Source: Earliella scabrosa | Taxonomy: Eukaryota > Basidiomycota > Agaricomycetes > Polyporales > Polyporaceae | DNA length: 64,000 bases | Reading direction: 5' to 3' | NCBI GenBank assembly: GCA_022605405.1 | Contig: JABYQQ010000016.1 | Coordinates: forward strand, 1,178,001 to 1,242,000 | Shown: one piece after another, positions 12,406 through 24,800 of the stretch | How the letters are laid out: each line of letters begins with the position of its first letter | Position numbering within the stretch: the first letter of the stretch is position 1 | Notes under the pieces: model-generated | The model's input: the letters and a program-made list of their open reading frames with translations, nothing else | Database searches by the model: none | Told to the model about the DNA's origin: nothing | Made by a program: the position numbers and the translations under genes

Positions 12406-13905
12406 TCACCTCCGCCCTGCAAGCAACCGTGAGCGCGCAGTAGACTGGAACTTCGACGTCTCGCGCCGAAGACGTCTAGAGCATAATGTCAGCTTGAGCT
12501 CACATCTCAATTCAAAAAGCCACTTACCGACTCGCACGCTCCCTCTCCAACTCCTTCCGCTCGACTTCCTCCGCAGTCAGCACCTCGAATCGCGTGCGGA
12601 ACTCCTCTGCCTCTGCCCAATCTCGCCACACGCTCTTCAGTGGTTTCGGCCCCCGCCCATCCTTCGGGGCGCGTCCCCAACCGAGCCCGAGGCCTGTCTT
12701 GTCCTTCATCAGACTCAGCCCGCTCTTGTCCCGAGGACGGTCGGCCGAGGCTTCGTCTGCGACATCGCGCGATTCCCCGCCAATCACACCCCACTCTATA
12801 GCGTCACGCTTGTGCTTGACGATCTCTTCGTGGATGGCGTGCGAGATGAGGGGTGCAGCCTCGCCCGTCAGCCCGAGCTCGCAGCAGAGCTTTGTTGAGA
12901 ACTCTTCAGGCGTAAGGGGAGAGAGCAGGTCCCACTCAATGTAGTCAACCAAGTGATGTGTTGCAATTTGCACATCAATCTATGTGTTTTGCTGTCAGAA
13001 ACGTGGAGAAATGATCGGGGGAAGCACTCACGCTTAGGATCACTCGACATTCATTGACTTCATCGCCGGGACTCTCGTCCTCTTCCTCAGAAATATCCGC
13101 ATCCGCGCCTAGGTACATTGACGCTACTCCCTCATGTTCTTCTAGTTGAGCACGAATCTGGTTGGCTACGATTTCCGCGTAGGGCTCTTGTCGTAGATCA
13201 AGGTCCGTACAGAACGTCCGCGCGAAAACTTCCGGGGTTATGAGCTCTTCGTTGAGATTCCACACAAAGCAATCGCGTATTCTGTGCGAGTCTGTCTCGA
13301 ACTCAACGCGTATTGGGATGAGCGCCGTTGGCTTTTCAGCTTGTGCTTCCAAGTCAGTTTGCGAACTACCGGGCAGATTGGTCGCGACGTTGAGCAGGGA
13401 GTTGACAATTGAACCAAGCATACACTCACTGATATTCATGTTTAGTGGCCATGACCGGCTTTGCAGTGATGAACCGGGAAGGCGGCACCTGTCCCAGGTA
13501 GCTCTGGTCCAACTCCGTCTTCTGTGGCTGAGCTTGTATAGTCGGACCCGGAGTCGCGTACCCACTGCCCGTACCCGCGTGAAACACCGAGCTCCCCACT
13601 GGCGCACGACTGGACAATCGCGCAGCCCGTACTGCCTGGCGCGTGCCTCCGCTGGCCACAAAGTCTGAGTCGTCCGAGTCAATCGCGCCGGCGTCCGGAA
13701 ACTCGTCTCCTGAACCGGGGTCCGCGTAGTTGACCACCCCGCCGCGACGCGACGTTCGCGAAGCCACAGCCGCAACCGAGGAAGGTGCAAGGATAGGTTG
13801 CATGAGGAGGGTCGCACCTGTGCGCAGACGCGACGCATATGTTGAATGTAGTGCCTGGGGGGTAGTTGGGAGCGGAGGACGAGGGCCGAGAGGTTGGGGA
13901 GGCAT
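12406..13905 (-). CDS. SFH1: SNF5/SMARCB1-family chromatin remodelling subunit
   Basis: Exons 13905-13430, 13365-13032, 12979-12528 and 12475-12406 give 443 residues. The N-terminus is Pro-rich, then acidic. The SNF5 core starts near residue 170 with LIPIRVEFETDSHRIRDCF and NLNEELITPEVFARTFCTDL. The second repeat follows after an acidic linker (IATHHLVDYIEWDLLSPLTP, EEFSTKLCCELGL). The end is basic (RRLRRETSKFQ). SNF5 proteins are core subunits of SWI/SNF or RSC remodellers in the nucleus and contact nucleosomes. The length is closer to the RSC-type Sfh1 than to the large yeast Snf5, so the symbol is a best guess. The last short exon is needed because translation past 12528 otherwise stops at a TAA inside a perfect GTAAGT donor. 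Confidence 0.85.
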
Positions 13906-14516
13906 GGTAGCTTGGTGGTGAGCAGTGAGGACAATTTGCTGCGGTTGGGTGGGGGGAATGGACGCTTGACGGGTAGCAATGGGGGTTTGTGCTTGCGGGG
14001 TGGGCGCGAGCGTACTTCCGCGTACCGGTCGGGTACCTTTTCGTGAGGGATTTATTCGGCCGTTTGTGGGTGGCGGCGTGACGGAGTTGGACCACTGGCG
14101 TATGTTGGTATAGTATGCTACTTCGCTTCAGTGCATTATCGCAAGATGGTAGAGTTGAGGTACAAACCAGCATGAGTCGGCTGCTCGGGGAGTGCAGGCG
14201 CGATGGGTTGGTGTCCACGGAAATTCGACGGCCCAGCGGTCGCGTTTGCCTCGGACATGGCTAGGCGTTCTTTCGGTGGGTTGTAGAGTTCGACGGCAGA
14301 TACTCGAGGAGTACAGATGAAGCCAAAGAGATAAAGCCGGATGTTTGCCCTGGGCGGTCGCGGTCGCGGTGGTCGAGCGCGACTCCGTGGTGACGCCGAG
14401 ACGCGTCAAACAAGCGGGAACAGACGCCCAAATCAGTTTCCCGGCGGTGGCGGGATGGACTTGCTCTCCGGATCCGCTCTCCGTGCTGGTGCCTCTACAT
14501 ATTCCTCCATCCCATC
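13906..14516. promoter_or_regulatory. Divergent promoter region
   Basis: About 610 bp between the divergent starts of the SNF5-family gene (-) and a small unknown gene (+). GC-rich on the right side. No clear TATA box and no supported gene. Confidence 0.5.
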
Positions 14517-15404
14517 ATGTCTCCGAGCACAAAGCCTCATCGCGACTTGAAAGTTAATGTTCCCCGACACAACTCGCTACGCATTGGACCCGTCCTCACC
14601 GCAAATGTCGAAGCTGTTGCTCGTGAAGAGCGCATCCGAGTCGATGTCAGCCAGACCGCTCTAGAGCCTACCAGTGCGCTTGCTCAAGCCATTGTATGTC
14701 ATCTCGTCCAATGTTGAAGCCTGAATGCTCATTGCTCAATCAATGTAGGAGAGTGCATCCGAGTGGAACTCACTTCTTATGACCGCCCGCGCAGAACGGG
14801 GACCGCAGTGGGATGTAGGAACACAGCAGTACGTCCAACCCTCTTCAGTCTGCCTGCCACATGCTTCAACCTCTGTCACAGATTCGTCGTCGATGAATAC
14901 TCAGACTTGTACTACGACCCTACTCCATTGCGAGGCTACCTGAAGGATGGCCAACAGAACGATCCAGACGAGCCATCTTCTTCCAACCTCTCTCAGCGGC
15001 AACAAGCCAACTCTGTCAACTCTCCTAGGATGATGCGAACCGACTCCATGCCACCAGGCGGTATGACGCCATCGATGTCGCATGCGCAACTCTTCGGTAC
15101 ACCTCAAGGTATGAATTCGCCCCGCCACTTCGGCAACCAGAACATGGGTGGACCATATGGCGGTATAGCACCTATCTCTCCGGCTCAATTCTATGGGGGC
15201 GGGGGCGACGGTATGCCCGCTTCCCCGATGCAACGAGGGCCGGCGCCTGGAATGGGTATGAGCCCTGGGATGGGCATGGCGCCAGGGATGGGTATGAATC
15301 CTGCGATGGGGATGGGTGGCATGCCGGATGGTTCACTTTCTCCTGAAGTGCGCCGGCGTGTAACGCGGGGGATGAGTATGGATGAATTCAACATGCATGG
15401 ATGA
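14517..15404 (+). CDS. Conserved hypothetical protein with Met-Gly-Pro repeat tail
   Basis: Exons 14517-14693, 14749-14828 and 14882-15404 give 259 residues. I do not recognise the family. The first 110 residues look folded and conserved, with blocks NVEAVAREERIRVDVSQT, ESASEWNSLLMTARAERG and FVVDEYSDLYYDPTPLRGYL, the last spanning a clean phase-2 intron join. The rest is low complexity: Gln/Ser, then Gly/Met/Pro with imperfect repeats of GMGMSP / GMGMAP / GMGMNP (residues about 210-235), ending in MSMDEFNMHG. There is no signal peptide or membrane segment. It is divergent from the SNF5 gene and shares its promoter region. The start has no closer competitor. Confidence 0.72.
15236..15325 (+). 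repeat. Imperfect tandem repeat coding Met-Gly-Pro
   Basis: Roughly 18-nt units of the form GG(A/G)ATGGGNATG(A/G)(G/C)NCC are repeated four times and encode the GMGM-S/A/N-P tail of the small hypothetical protein. Confidence 0.6.
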
Positions 15405-15984
15405 GGGTGCGCCACCTCCAGTCCTATCTTTGCTTCTGAACAGTGTTGTGCCCTGTACGGTATTGATGTCCAATGTTATGTATCAGATTTTCGTTCTGTC
15501 TCTCGGAATCAGAAGCACCCGAGCACAGGAGGGACAACAAGCTCATCCCAGTTTTCGGACCCGCCGGTGCGTTGTAGCGTCGCAATCCGGTGTCCTCCAT
15601 CAAGGTGTGCAGTCAGGTGCCATCACTCGATGCAAAGAGACTTTGCACCGGGCCGTCACCACGTTCTCGCGTAGCCCTACAAGAATTCTGGCGGTCCATG
15701 TGCGCTGGCTTTTGCTGTTCCAAGGTTCCGACAGAACCAATTCTTGCGCTGCGACACAACGCATCGAAGTGTGCGCTCAGGTCATGCGGGTCGGTGAATT
15801 CGGCCAAATCGCGGATAAGTCCCTCAAGGTACCCGGAATAGATCATACGACTACTGCCCAGTGTTCCAACGAATGTGAATACCACTCCAACATAAAAGGG
15901 AGCGATAAGTTTTTGCTTCCGCTCTGACGCGAGTCCCCGAACTCGCCTCTCCAGACTTCCTACCACTCGAACATACCCATTGCG
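15405..15984. promoter_or_regulatory. Promoter region of the GH5 gene
   Basis: 580 bp between the tail of the small unknown gene and the GH5 start. A TATA-like ATAAAA occurs at 15892-15897, about 90 bp before the ATG. A minus-strand frame crossing this region and the 5' end of GH5 has no recognisable domain and is not called. Confidence 0.45.
15892..15897 (+). promoter_or_regulatory. Putative TATA box of GH5 gene
   Basis: ATAAAA followed by GGG, about 88-93 bp upstream of the GH5 ATG at 15985, a normal distance in filamentous fungi. By position only. Confidence 0.35.
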
Positions 15985-17251
15985 ATGTGGGCCTCTATGC
16001 AGGTACGTATTCATCACGCACGAAATGGGGCTAATGCTGACTGTCCACGATGAGCAGGTCCTCGTCGGCCTCCTCGCCCTGATGGGCATGGCCTCGGCCC
16101 AGGTGCTCCACACTTCCAGCCGTTGGATCCTGAACTCGTCCAACCAGCGCGTCAAGTTCCGTTGCGCTAACTGGGCGGGTCACATGGAGGTCAACATCCC
16201 CGAAGGACTGCAATACCAGTCCGCTGCGTACATCGCGAACTGGATTGGCTCCAACGGCTTCAACTGCGTCCGGCTCACCTACTCCATCGACATGGCGCTG
16301 AACCCGAACCTCCGTGTCTCGGACTCCTTCACCGCAGCAGCCTCCCCCGCCGGCGTGTCCACGTCCACCATGCAGAGCCTCTACAACAGCGTTGTCAGCA
16401 AGAACCCGTGGATTGCCAACGCCACCGTCCTGTCCACCTTCGCGCGCGTCATCGACGAGCTCAAGGCGAAGAACGTCATGGTCGTCCTCGACAACCACAA
16501 CTCCCGCGCCGGCTGGTGCTGCACCGGCTCGGACGGCAACGGGTGGTGGGACGCCGCGAGCGGGTACAACGACGCGAACAGCCGGTACTTCAACACGAAC
16601 AACTGGCTCAACGGGCTCTCCGCGATGGCGTCCTTCGCCGCGAGCCACTCGAACGTCGTCGGCATGTCGCTCCGCAACGAGCTGCGCGCGTCGGGGGGCC
16701 AGGACGGCAACAACCACGCGGACTGGTACAAGTTCGTCGGGCAGGGCCTGAACGCGATCCACAGCCGGAACCCGAACCTGCTCATGGTCGTCGGGGGGCC
16801 GAGCTACGCGACGGACATAGGCTTCCTCTACAACTCGCCGCTCGACCGGAGCGCGTACCCGGACAAGATCGTCTGGGAGTTCCACAACTACCGGTGGTCC
16901 TGGTCGTACAGCAGCTGCGACGACCACCAGTCGAAGCTCGGGCAGAAGGCCGGCTTCCTCCTCATCCAGAACCGCACGTTCACCGGCCCGCTCTGGCTGA
17001 GCGAGTTCGGCTGGAACCAGGACACGCCGACGGCGGAGGAGAAGGCGTACTACACCTGCCTCGCCAACTACATGCAGGGCAATGACGCCGAGTGGGCGTA
17101 CTGGGGGCTCCAGGGGAGCTACTACGTGCGCGACAAGCAGGCGAACTTTGAGGAGACGTTCGGGCTGGTGAAGAAGGACTGGAGCGACTGGCGCAACGGG
17201 ACGTTCCGGAGTATCCTAGGCTCCATGTTCGACATCAAGGGCGGCCCTTAA
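15985..17251 (+). CDS. Secreted glycoside hydrolase family 5 (cellulase-fold)
   Basis: Exons 15985-16002 and 16058-17251 give 403 residues. The first exon is only 18 nt, so the intron sits inside the signal peptide (MWASMQVLVGLLALMGMASA, cleaved before QVLH). The GH5 fold is visible: FNCVRLTYSIDM early, VMVVLDNHNSRAGWCC, the acid/base Glu214 in GMSLRNELRASGG, and the nucleophile Glu322 in LWLSEFGWNQDTP. The C-terminal part has YWGLQGSYYVRDKQANFEETFG. No carbohydrate-binding module or linker is present. The enzyme should hydrolyse a beta-linked polysaccharide outside the cell. The exact substrate cannot be read from sequence, and the subfamily is not assigned. The gene lies upstream of a sugar transporter on the same strand. 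Confidence 0.88.
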
Positions 17252-19016
17252 GAAGCTCGCAAACCGAGGCTCTCTGACTCGAGAGTTCCGTTTGGAAAAT
17301 ACTTGCACATGCGGTTTTCCATTGGTCTGACGTGGTCACCTTCGTCGATGTCCATCACTCGCTGTCTACCTCATCCCCTTCTTCCTTCACGACCCGGTCA
17401 CAAATCATAGTCACGAACGTCTTTTCCGTTTTCTCTTGTAGCAATGCAAGTTTTTACCTGTCCATGCCTCTGGGTACTGTCCCGTTGTTGTGTACGCATG
17501 CTCTTCGTGTCGCGTTATTAACGGTAAGTTCAAAGTTCAAAGACATCGCTACCCCTACCCTACGTCTAGACGCTCGCGTCCGGCGTATTAACCTACTTGA
17601 ACAAGTCTGTGCGAGCTGTCGCTGGGATAAGAGTAATGTGAACGGTTGTAGAGGCTCGGAGATCTCATAACTTGTTATATCCCTTGTCATATTGCCCAGT
17701 GGCCAGAAGTAGTGTCTCCCTGAGCCAGGTGGCTGGTACCCGTACTTCGGGCGGCATCTTTGGCTGGCGGCGTCACAACGTTGACTCTAGACCACCACCA
17801 TCACTGTCGAGCTTTCTACACCAGCTGATCGATTTGGGTCTGTGTCACTGAGTGAAGACTCAACAGCTGCGCAAGCCGTCTGGCTCGATGCACCAAGTTG
17901 GTCCAGCGTTCCATCAGCAGTGTGTCTCCTAAAACCTGCAGTATCGTCGGTCGCAGCACTGGTAGTAGTATCTACCTGCAGCTGTCGTTCCAACGCGCGA
18001 TCTACGAAGCCTCCAACCTAAGCCCGTTCCCAAGGGTTATCCAAAACAACTCACTGAGTTGCGCGCTCCGACCGAGAAGCCCTCGCCACGACTCCCTTGA
18101 GGCTCGCATGCTTCTCTCAGAATCCAAGCAGTGTTTGATATCGTCGCCCTCTGGTGCAGCCACAAACTACAGAATGACAGTATCAAAGTTTTGTTCGAAC
18201 ACTATGCGGTTTGTCCCCAGTTGACATCTGCCATTCATTTCGTGACAGCTCATATCGTGTGCAGGGCGGCGAAGCCTTCGGGGCGTGGGGCATCTCACTG
18301 GTGGAGTACGTATTCACTTGACTAAATGTTCCGCCCATTCTGACACCTTGGCCCTCTCCAGTCTACCATCGCCAGCAAGTCTGTCGAATCTGAGGCAACG
18401 GCTCTCCTCCAAGACCAGTCTTCCGAAAATTCAGGCAACGTCTCCAGTGTGTATAGTTTGATTGCTCAGATCGTTCAGGACCCTTGCTCACCATCGATGG
18501 AGGCTCGGGGGCACGCGAGTCGTGCGTCGGGACGGCTGCGCTACTCCGCGTAGTACGTACGCCCCGCCAGCCAAGGACCCTGGATGCGAAGTTTACCCGA
18601 GTAAAACCGGGGCTTGCCTACGCTGCTGCTGGCTTCTTACGCCCGTTCTCATCAGATGCTCTCTGCGTCATCCGGCCTTTTTCCGCGCACCCAGCGACCC
18701 TTCGAAGCCAGTGCCCAAAGATGGCTTGACTGAACGAGAAAGCTGCCACTCCAGGCGAGCCAACTGCTGCCGTGCCTGGCTGCTGCCCCGCATACCCCCA
18801 GATATTCCCCAGATCGCAGTTCCGATAGTCTGGAAAAAGAAGCCATGGCAGCAGACACCGAGTGCTGTGAAATTCACCAAGAGGTCATTCACGTAAATAT
18901 ATAGCGAGCGCAGATGTCTTGTCTGCACGCGATGGTCCCGCTCTCTACCCAAACACCCACGTCCCGATATCCCAGGCTCTGAGACGTTCGCGCGCACCTC
19001 CCCTCTTGTCGTGAGG
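17252..19016. other. Long intergenic stretch, no gene seen
   Basis: 1.77 kb with only short frames on both strands, none with recognisable domains or matching splice sites. It holds the GH5 3' flank and the promoter of the sugar transporter. I see no transposon ends or long repeats. Confidence 0.45.
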
Positions 19017-21647
19017 ATGGCCCCACCAGAATGGACCGTAGTCGACTTCATCCACCGAGGTCCTTGGTGGAGAAACCCCAGTACGTGCAACCCAGTAATT
19101 GCGTACGCGACCCACGCTTACGCATAGCGCGACTAGGTATCCGCACCCTTAACTTGTTGCTACTGGTCCCTCTACTCACGGCGTCCATCAACGGTCTTGA
19201 CTCCTCCTTAGTCAATGGTGAGTGTTGTGGCATACGAACGTCGCAGTGGGGTCATACTTCCGCCATGTAGGACTGCAAATTCTGCCCACTTGGCAGGAAT
19301 ACTTTGACTTCCCCAAGGAGAAGACACTAGGTGCGTGCCATGATATGCGATAGAAGGATGCAAGTTGAACGACACGAACCTTTGACAGGCTTCATTAGTG
19401 CTGCTCAAGTCATCGGCTCCATTATCGTATGTCACGCACATTCATCTCCGCTCATTGGTTTCACTCTGACCATGCTATAGGGCCTTCCATTCACGCCGTT
19501 TGCTGCCGACATCCTCGGCCGACGCCCAACACTGCTGATTGGGGCCGTAGTCATGCTCGCCGGCGTGGCCCTCCAGGGTGCAGCTACCAACCTCCACATG
19601 CTCATCGGCGCGCGGGGACTACGTACGTCATGTCCTTATCTTGTCCGCACAAACGCCTGACCTCCGCGGGGTAGTCGGCTTTGGACTCACCTTCGCGCTC
19701 ACTGCGGCTCCCCTGCTCATCACCGAGTTAGCCTATCCAACACAGGTGCGGACTACCGCGCGTTCCGTCGATGGGCAACGTGCTCACTGAACGCTTCTAT
19801 AGCGCGGTAAGCTGACCTCGATGTATAACTCATCGTGGTACGCCGGGAGCATTGTCTGTGAGTGCTGCCCCTTTGAGCGCTATGCAGCAATCAGCTGACC
19901 TTGAGGTGCTTCCGAAGCGGCGTGGACGTGTTTTGGTGCATACCAAGGAGCGGCGAGGTCGCCGTGGTCGTGGCGAGTCCCAACCCTCGTTCAAGCTCTC
20001 GGGCCGATCCTGCAGGTAGCCCTGATCTGGTATGTACTCGCCTCAGCCCTGTCTATCGCAGCGCGGTACTGAATCCATTCCAGGTGGGTTCCGGAATCAC
20101 CTCGGTTCCTCGTTTCGAGAGGACGGGCAAGTCTACGGTCACGTTCATACATGACGAGCCGCCTTGGCTGACGACGTTCACCCGCATACAGGAAGGAAAG
20201 GCGGCTAGCGTACTTGCACGGTATCACTCGCTTACCGGCGACGAGCGCGACCCGCTCATCATGTTCGAGATGGCGCAGATCCGGCACGCGCTCAAGGTCG
20301 AGAAAGAGGCCGCACAGAGCACGTCGTACACGACGCTCTTTGCGACGCCTGGAAATCGGAAGCGCATGATGATCATCGTCGCGCTCGCGCTCTTCTCGCA
20401 ATGGAGGTGCGTCAGTATTATGGTGGTAGATGCAGCGGCTCGTTTGACTGATGCAATACGCATAGCGGGAATGGACTTGTCTCCTACTACATCAACTTGG
20501 TGTTGGAAGGTGTGGGGATCTCGGACCCTGGAACCAAAGCCGCCATCAACGGAGGACTCCAGGTGCGTCTGTCTACCGGTCCGTATGCTATTTTGCTCAT
20601 CCGCACGTATTTTGGCAGGTATGGAACCTTGTAGCGGCAATGTTAGGTGCATTGATGGTCGATAAACTCGGCCGAAGAACACTCTTTATCATCTCGAATG
20701 TGGGGATGCTGATCGGTATGGTCGAAACGGTTCTTCCTCCGTCCTCTTCGACTCAACCTGGATGCAGACTTCGGAGTGTGGACGCTCACCACCGCTCTTT
20801 TCAACAAGAACGGAGATGCAAAGGCTGCGAAAGGTTTGTCATCTAGCGAGACCCTCCCCGTATATTTGTTCACGTCATCCCTACTCTCTAGCAACCATCC
20901 CATTCATTTTCCTCTTCTACTTCTTCTATGATATCGCATATACACCAATGCTTGTGGCGTACACCCTTGAAATCCTCCCGTTCAACATCCGCGCAAAAGG
21001 CTTCGCGGTAATGGTACGTCTCTCTAGCTCCACTCAGGGCATACAGGTGTTTTCATCTTAGTAACCCTGCCGCTTCTAGAACCTGGTCGTCTCCCTCACG
21101 CTCGCGTTCAATCAGTTCGTCAACCCGTGGGCTCTGGACGCGATCGGCTGGCATTACGTGCGTACTGACCGAGCTGTACGCCATCAAATCACCCTGATGC
21201 TGACTGTCATTCGGGTCGACTTAGTACCTCGTGTACTTCGGCTGGCTGATCATCGAACTCGTATTCATTGTTGTTTACATCATTGAGACGAAGGGTACGT
21301 GCAGTTCCTTCTATCCATGTATAGTCCTCGCCCCAACTGATTGAACGCACATAGGGCGCACACTCGAGGAGACCGCGGCTCTGTTCGACGGCGAGCGACA
21401 GCCGCAAGTACTCATGCAGACCGGCGGGGAAGCCGCAACCATGATGTCAAGACACGCTCCCCAGCGCGGGCCTGGCATCTGGATCGAGGAGGAGAAAAGC
21501 ACGGTGACTGACGTCGTCGAGATGAGCGAGTCCGCCGCACGGCGAATCAGCGACCGCACGATGAGCCAAACAGTGAGCATGAGCAGGTACGATGAGGAGG
21601 ACGTGCGCTCGGTCAATTCCCAGAGCAGGATCTACCATGCGCTCTGA
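19017..21647 (+). CDS. MFS sugar transporter
   Basis: Seventeen exons: 19017-19080, 19137-19217, 19271-19330, 19389-19426, 19481-19622, 19675-19745, 19803-19857, 19918-20029, 20084-20130, 20196-20406, 20466-20562, 20619-20715, 20768-20833, 20892-21013, 21080-21157, 21225-21294, 21355-21647. They give 567 residues. Sugar-porter signatures are present: GLDSSLVNG, ADILGRRPTLLIG, the PESPRFLVSRGR block, SGNGLVSYYINLVLEGVGI, VDKLGRRTLFI and GRTLEETAALFDG. Twelve membrane segments are expected, with a cytosolic Ser-rich tail. It resembles the lactose/hexose permease-like fungal group, but the substrate is unknown. Two introns (before 19918 and 20196) require AAG acceptors. The intervening frames contain stops, so splicing is needed. 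It sits between GH5 and an alpha-amylase, which fits sugar uptake. Confidence 0.87.
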
Positions 21648-21890
21648 GGGCTCGAGGATTCGAGGCGTTGGATAGCAGTTGTTGGGCGTTGCACCGTCTC
21701 TTATACTTTACATACCACACACAGCACATTTGCACATTCCTACGACACGCACCCGTCACGACCTCTCTTCCTCCTTGTACCGGATCCTCATCCCACACCT
21801 ACGTCTGTTGTACTACTGTTATCATTAGTCTCGCCACTACGTGGAATGTATTACTAGCTCAGTCCTCCCGCCATATCAGCCGTGCTCGCC

Positions 21891-24800
21891 TCACTCGTCT
21901 CCCTCCCTCGTCTCACCCGCTCCGTCCGACTCAACGCCCGCACAATCTGCGTCCGCAACCGCATCTTCCCTGACCCACACCTCCAGCCCCCCAGGCGGAC
22001 AAGCGAACATCCCGTACCCATCGGAGTCAATCTTCACCTCCCGAATCGGCTTGGTCCTCGACGTCGTCAAGCTGAAGTACGCCCTGTACGTAACCCCCGC
22101 GTTTTCCTGCCCCGCCGCACCCACGCGAATGTTTCCAAATCAGTGCAAGCTCGCGCTTGGATGCAGGAGCAGCAACACGCACCGAGCCGACGTTCATGCG
22201 GATTGTATGCCCAGGAGGCACCGGACCCGGGGGTCCCGCCGCCCTAGAGGGGGTGAAAGCCCCACGCAGGAAACCGGTCAGCATGGGCACGCAGCGGATG
22301 ATCATGACAGGCGCAGACGCGGACGAGAGACGGGGAGAGATCAGGAGAAATCGAAGCGTGCGGTCTCGAATGACCCGCTCGATCGCGGGACCGGGGTGCA
22401 CATTCACGAGAACCCTCAAGGCTCAACGATCAACTCACGCGCCGGACCCGTGAATGGAGACGCGAACGAATCACCACTCACCCTTCCTCTTGCTTCTGCT
22501 CTTGCTCCAATTGGAGGGGGTGCTGCGCATTGCTGACCAGCACCGCGCACCCTCCCCGTCCGCGCCCGCCTTTGCGCACGAAGCCGATGCAGTTCGCGTG
22601 CTCGAAATAGTCCGTACGCTCGCCGTACGCGAAGTGCTTCCGCGCGGCCATGAGCCGTTTGAGGCCCGCCGCGACGCGTGGGTCGTAGCACTCCTTGTTT
22701 GGGTAGAGGTCGCCGTAGAAGACGCAGCTGGAGAAACAAGTTATGTATAGCGACGCGCGCGGGGAGCCCGTGCGTTCACGGGATTGTATGGATGACGGCG
22801 CGCGGGCGCGCGGAGAAGGAAGAGGCCAGGACGCGTGATGAGCGGGCGTGATAGACTCGTGAGAGCGGGGGAAGCACGCACGGATGGCCCTCGCCGTAGA
22901 GAAGGATCAGCGCATACGCTTGCAGCTTGAAACTGCTTCCGACCTGGGAGCAGGCAATCAGGATGAGAGAGGGAAGAAGGACGCGCCGCGCCAGAAGTCA
23001 GAAGGGAATCTCCGTGGGCACGCGAGAACCGGAAGGGGAAGGCGCGAAGCGGACGCGGAATCTCACTCACCCAGCTCTCCAACGTTTGTCCGATTTGCTG
23101 CGCCCCGATCCGGTGATCAGTTACACACGTCGGCGAGCAAGAGTCTGAAAGGTTACCGTACTGGAAACACATGTCAAGGCCGCGACGGGGGCATTCAGAT
23201 ATAATTATCAGGACGCACTCATGGTTGTCTACGAAGGTCACGGCATCGTCCGGTCTGAACTTGACAATGGAGCCGTCAAATATCCGCCTCAGGTCGTAGT
23301 TCGCGCCAGCTTTGCTCGCCTCATGGAGGTTATAGTGCAGCGGGACATCGAAGAAGGTGACCTCATAGGGACGATCCTGGATCAATCCCCGCTGCGGAAA
23401 GGAAGCAGAGCATGTAGCAGGCGGAACTCACAAGTCCTTGGAACACCCGAATATACGGCTTGATCAGCTCAAGACTTCGGAGATGTCAGCAGAGCGGTGA
23501 GGATAGAGCGATGGACCCACTCGGCGGACCAATACTCGGCTACCGAGAACATGTCCTCTCTTCCGAGTGTCTCACGGACATGCTTGATCTACAAGGTCAA
23601 TGTGGTTGGGTTGGGTTGCGCTATGGAGAAAGCTCGCGAACGCACGAAGGTCAGTAGGAACCGACGGTCCATGTGCTTGATTGCGTCGAATCGGAAGCCA
23701 GCGCTCCCCGTGGTCTGTCAGCATTTGGCGCGGTCAAGTGCATGTTGCTTCTTGAGAGGTTATTCAAAAAGACTGTACCTGTAAGACCCAGCTTCCCCAA
23801 GCTAACAAATCCGCCCTAACGTCGGGATGACGATGATCGATCTGCACGGTACGGTTTAGGACGCTAGAATCGGGCAAGACCGTGTGTACTAACGTCTATC
23901 CCCAAGAGGTAGTCGTAATTGCCGTTCTCTGAGTCCACCCATCTGGACCAACCCCTGTGACTATCGCTAGTGATGCGGAAGATGCCTTTGGTGCGTGTTC
24001 GGTGGTCCCAGTCAAGACCTTAGAAGAAGCGGCTTTGTATGATATCCAACAGACCCGGGACGCACATACGCCACTTACCTGTGAAATGCTCATGCGTCCA
24101 TTTCAAACTACTGTACTAGTTGTATGTCAGGTGCGCCTTGACATGCAACGGGCCGTTTTCACACTGACCTTCTCCGCTCTACCGTGGAAATCGAATGCTG
24201 TCCAACCCTGCATGCCATTTTATCAGATCCTGCAGGTACATGAGAGGCGCTCTCTCTCACCTCTATTTCTCTAGCAGGCCCCACATCATTGAGGCGGTTC
24301 GTTGGATCTACAGGAGTCGCCATGAACTTCTCTGGTCTATCTGCACCGAGTTTGTGCTACAAATGGATGAGTAGCGCATGCATGGATCAGCTGATGCACA
24401 CTCACGTTGAGAACTGCATCGACTAGGACGTCTATACCATGCGCCTTCGCGGCTGCCACAGCTCGGACCAACTCTTCCTTGGTTCCCCACCTTGTTGCAA
24501 TGGTTCCCTTCTGGTAGAACTCTCCTAGATCCCACTGATCCAGGTCAGCACAGTGTATGCCTCGCCAAACGGGCAGAGCTCAGGATCGCAGCATACCAAG
24601 TCGTATGCGTCATAGCCTTGCCCTTGCTGTAAATGCATCCGTTCAGTGAGCGCTCAGCGGTGAAGGCCCACGGTGGTAACGTCGCACACCTTTCTCATAG
24701 CTTTGTTGGGTGGCGGCAGCCAGACTTGAGTGACACCCATCGCAGAGAGGTTGGGCACCTCAGCCTCAAAGTGGCTCCACCAGCTCATGTGCGGATGGCT

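Noticed and set aside
15613..16155. 180-codon minus-strand frame overlapping the GH5 5' end
   Set aside because: It has no recognisable domain and overlaps the signal peptide exon. It contains a hydrophobic patch but no other support.
16031..16927. 298-codon minus-strand frame
   Set aside because: It is antisense to GH5 coding sequence with high GC third positions and has no domain.
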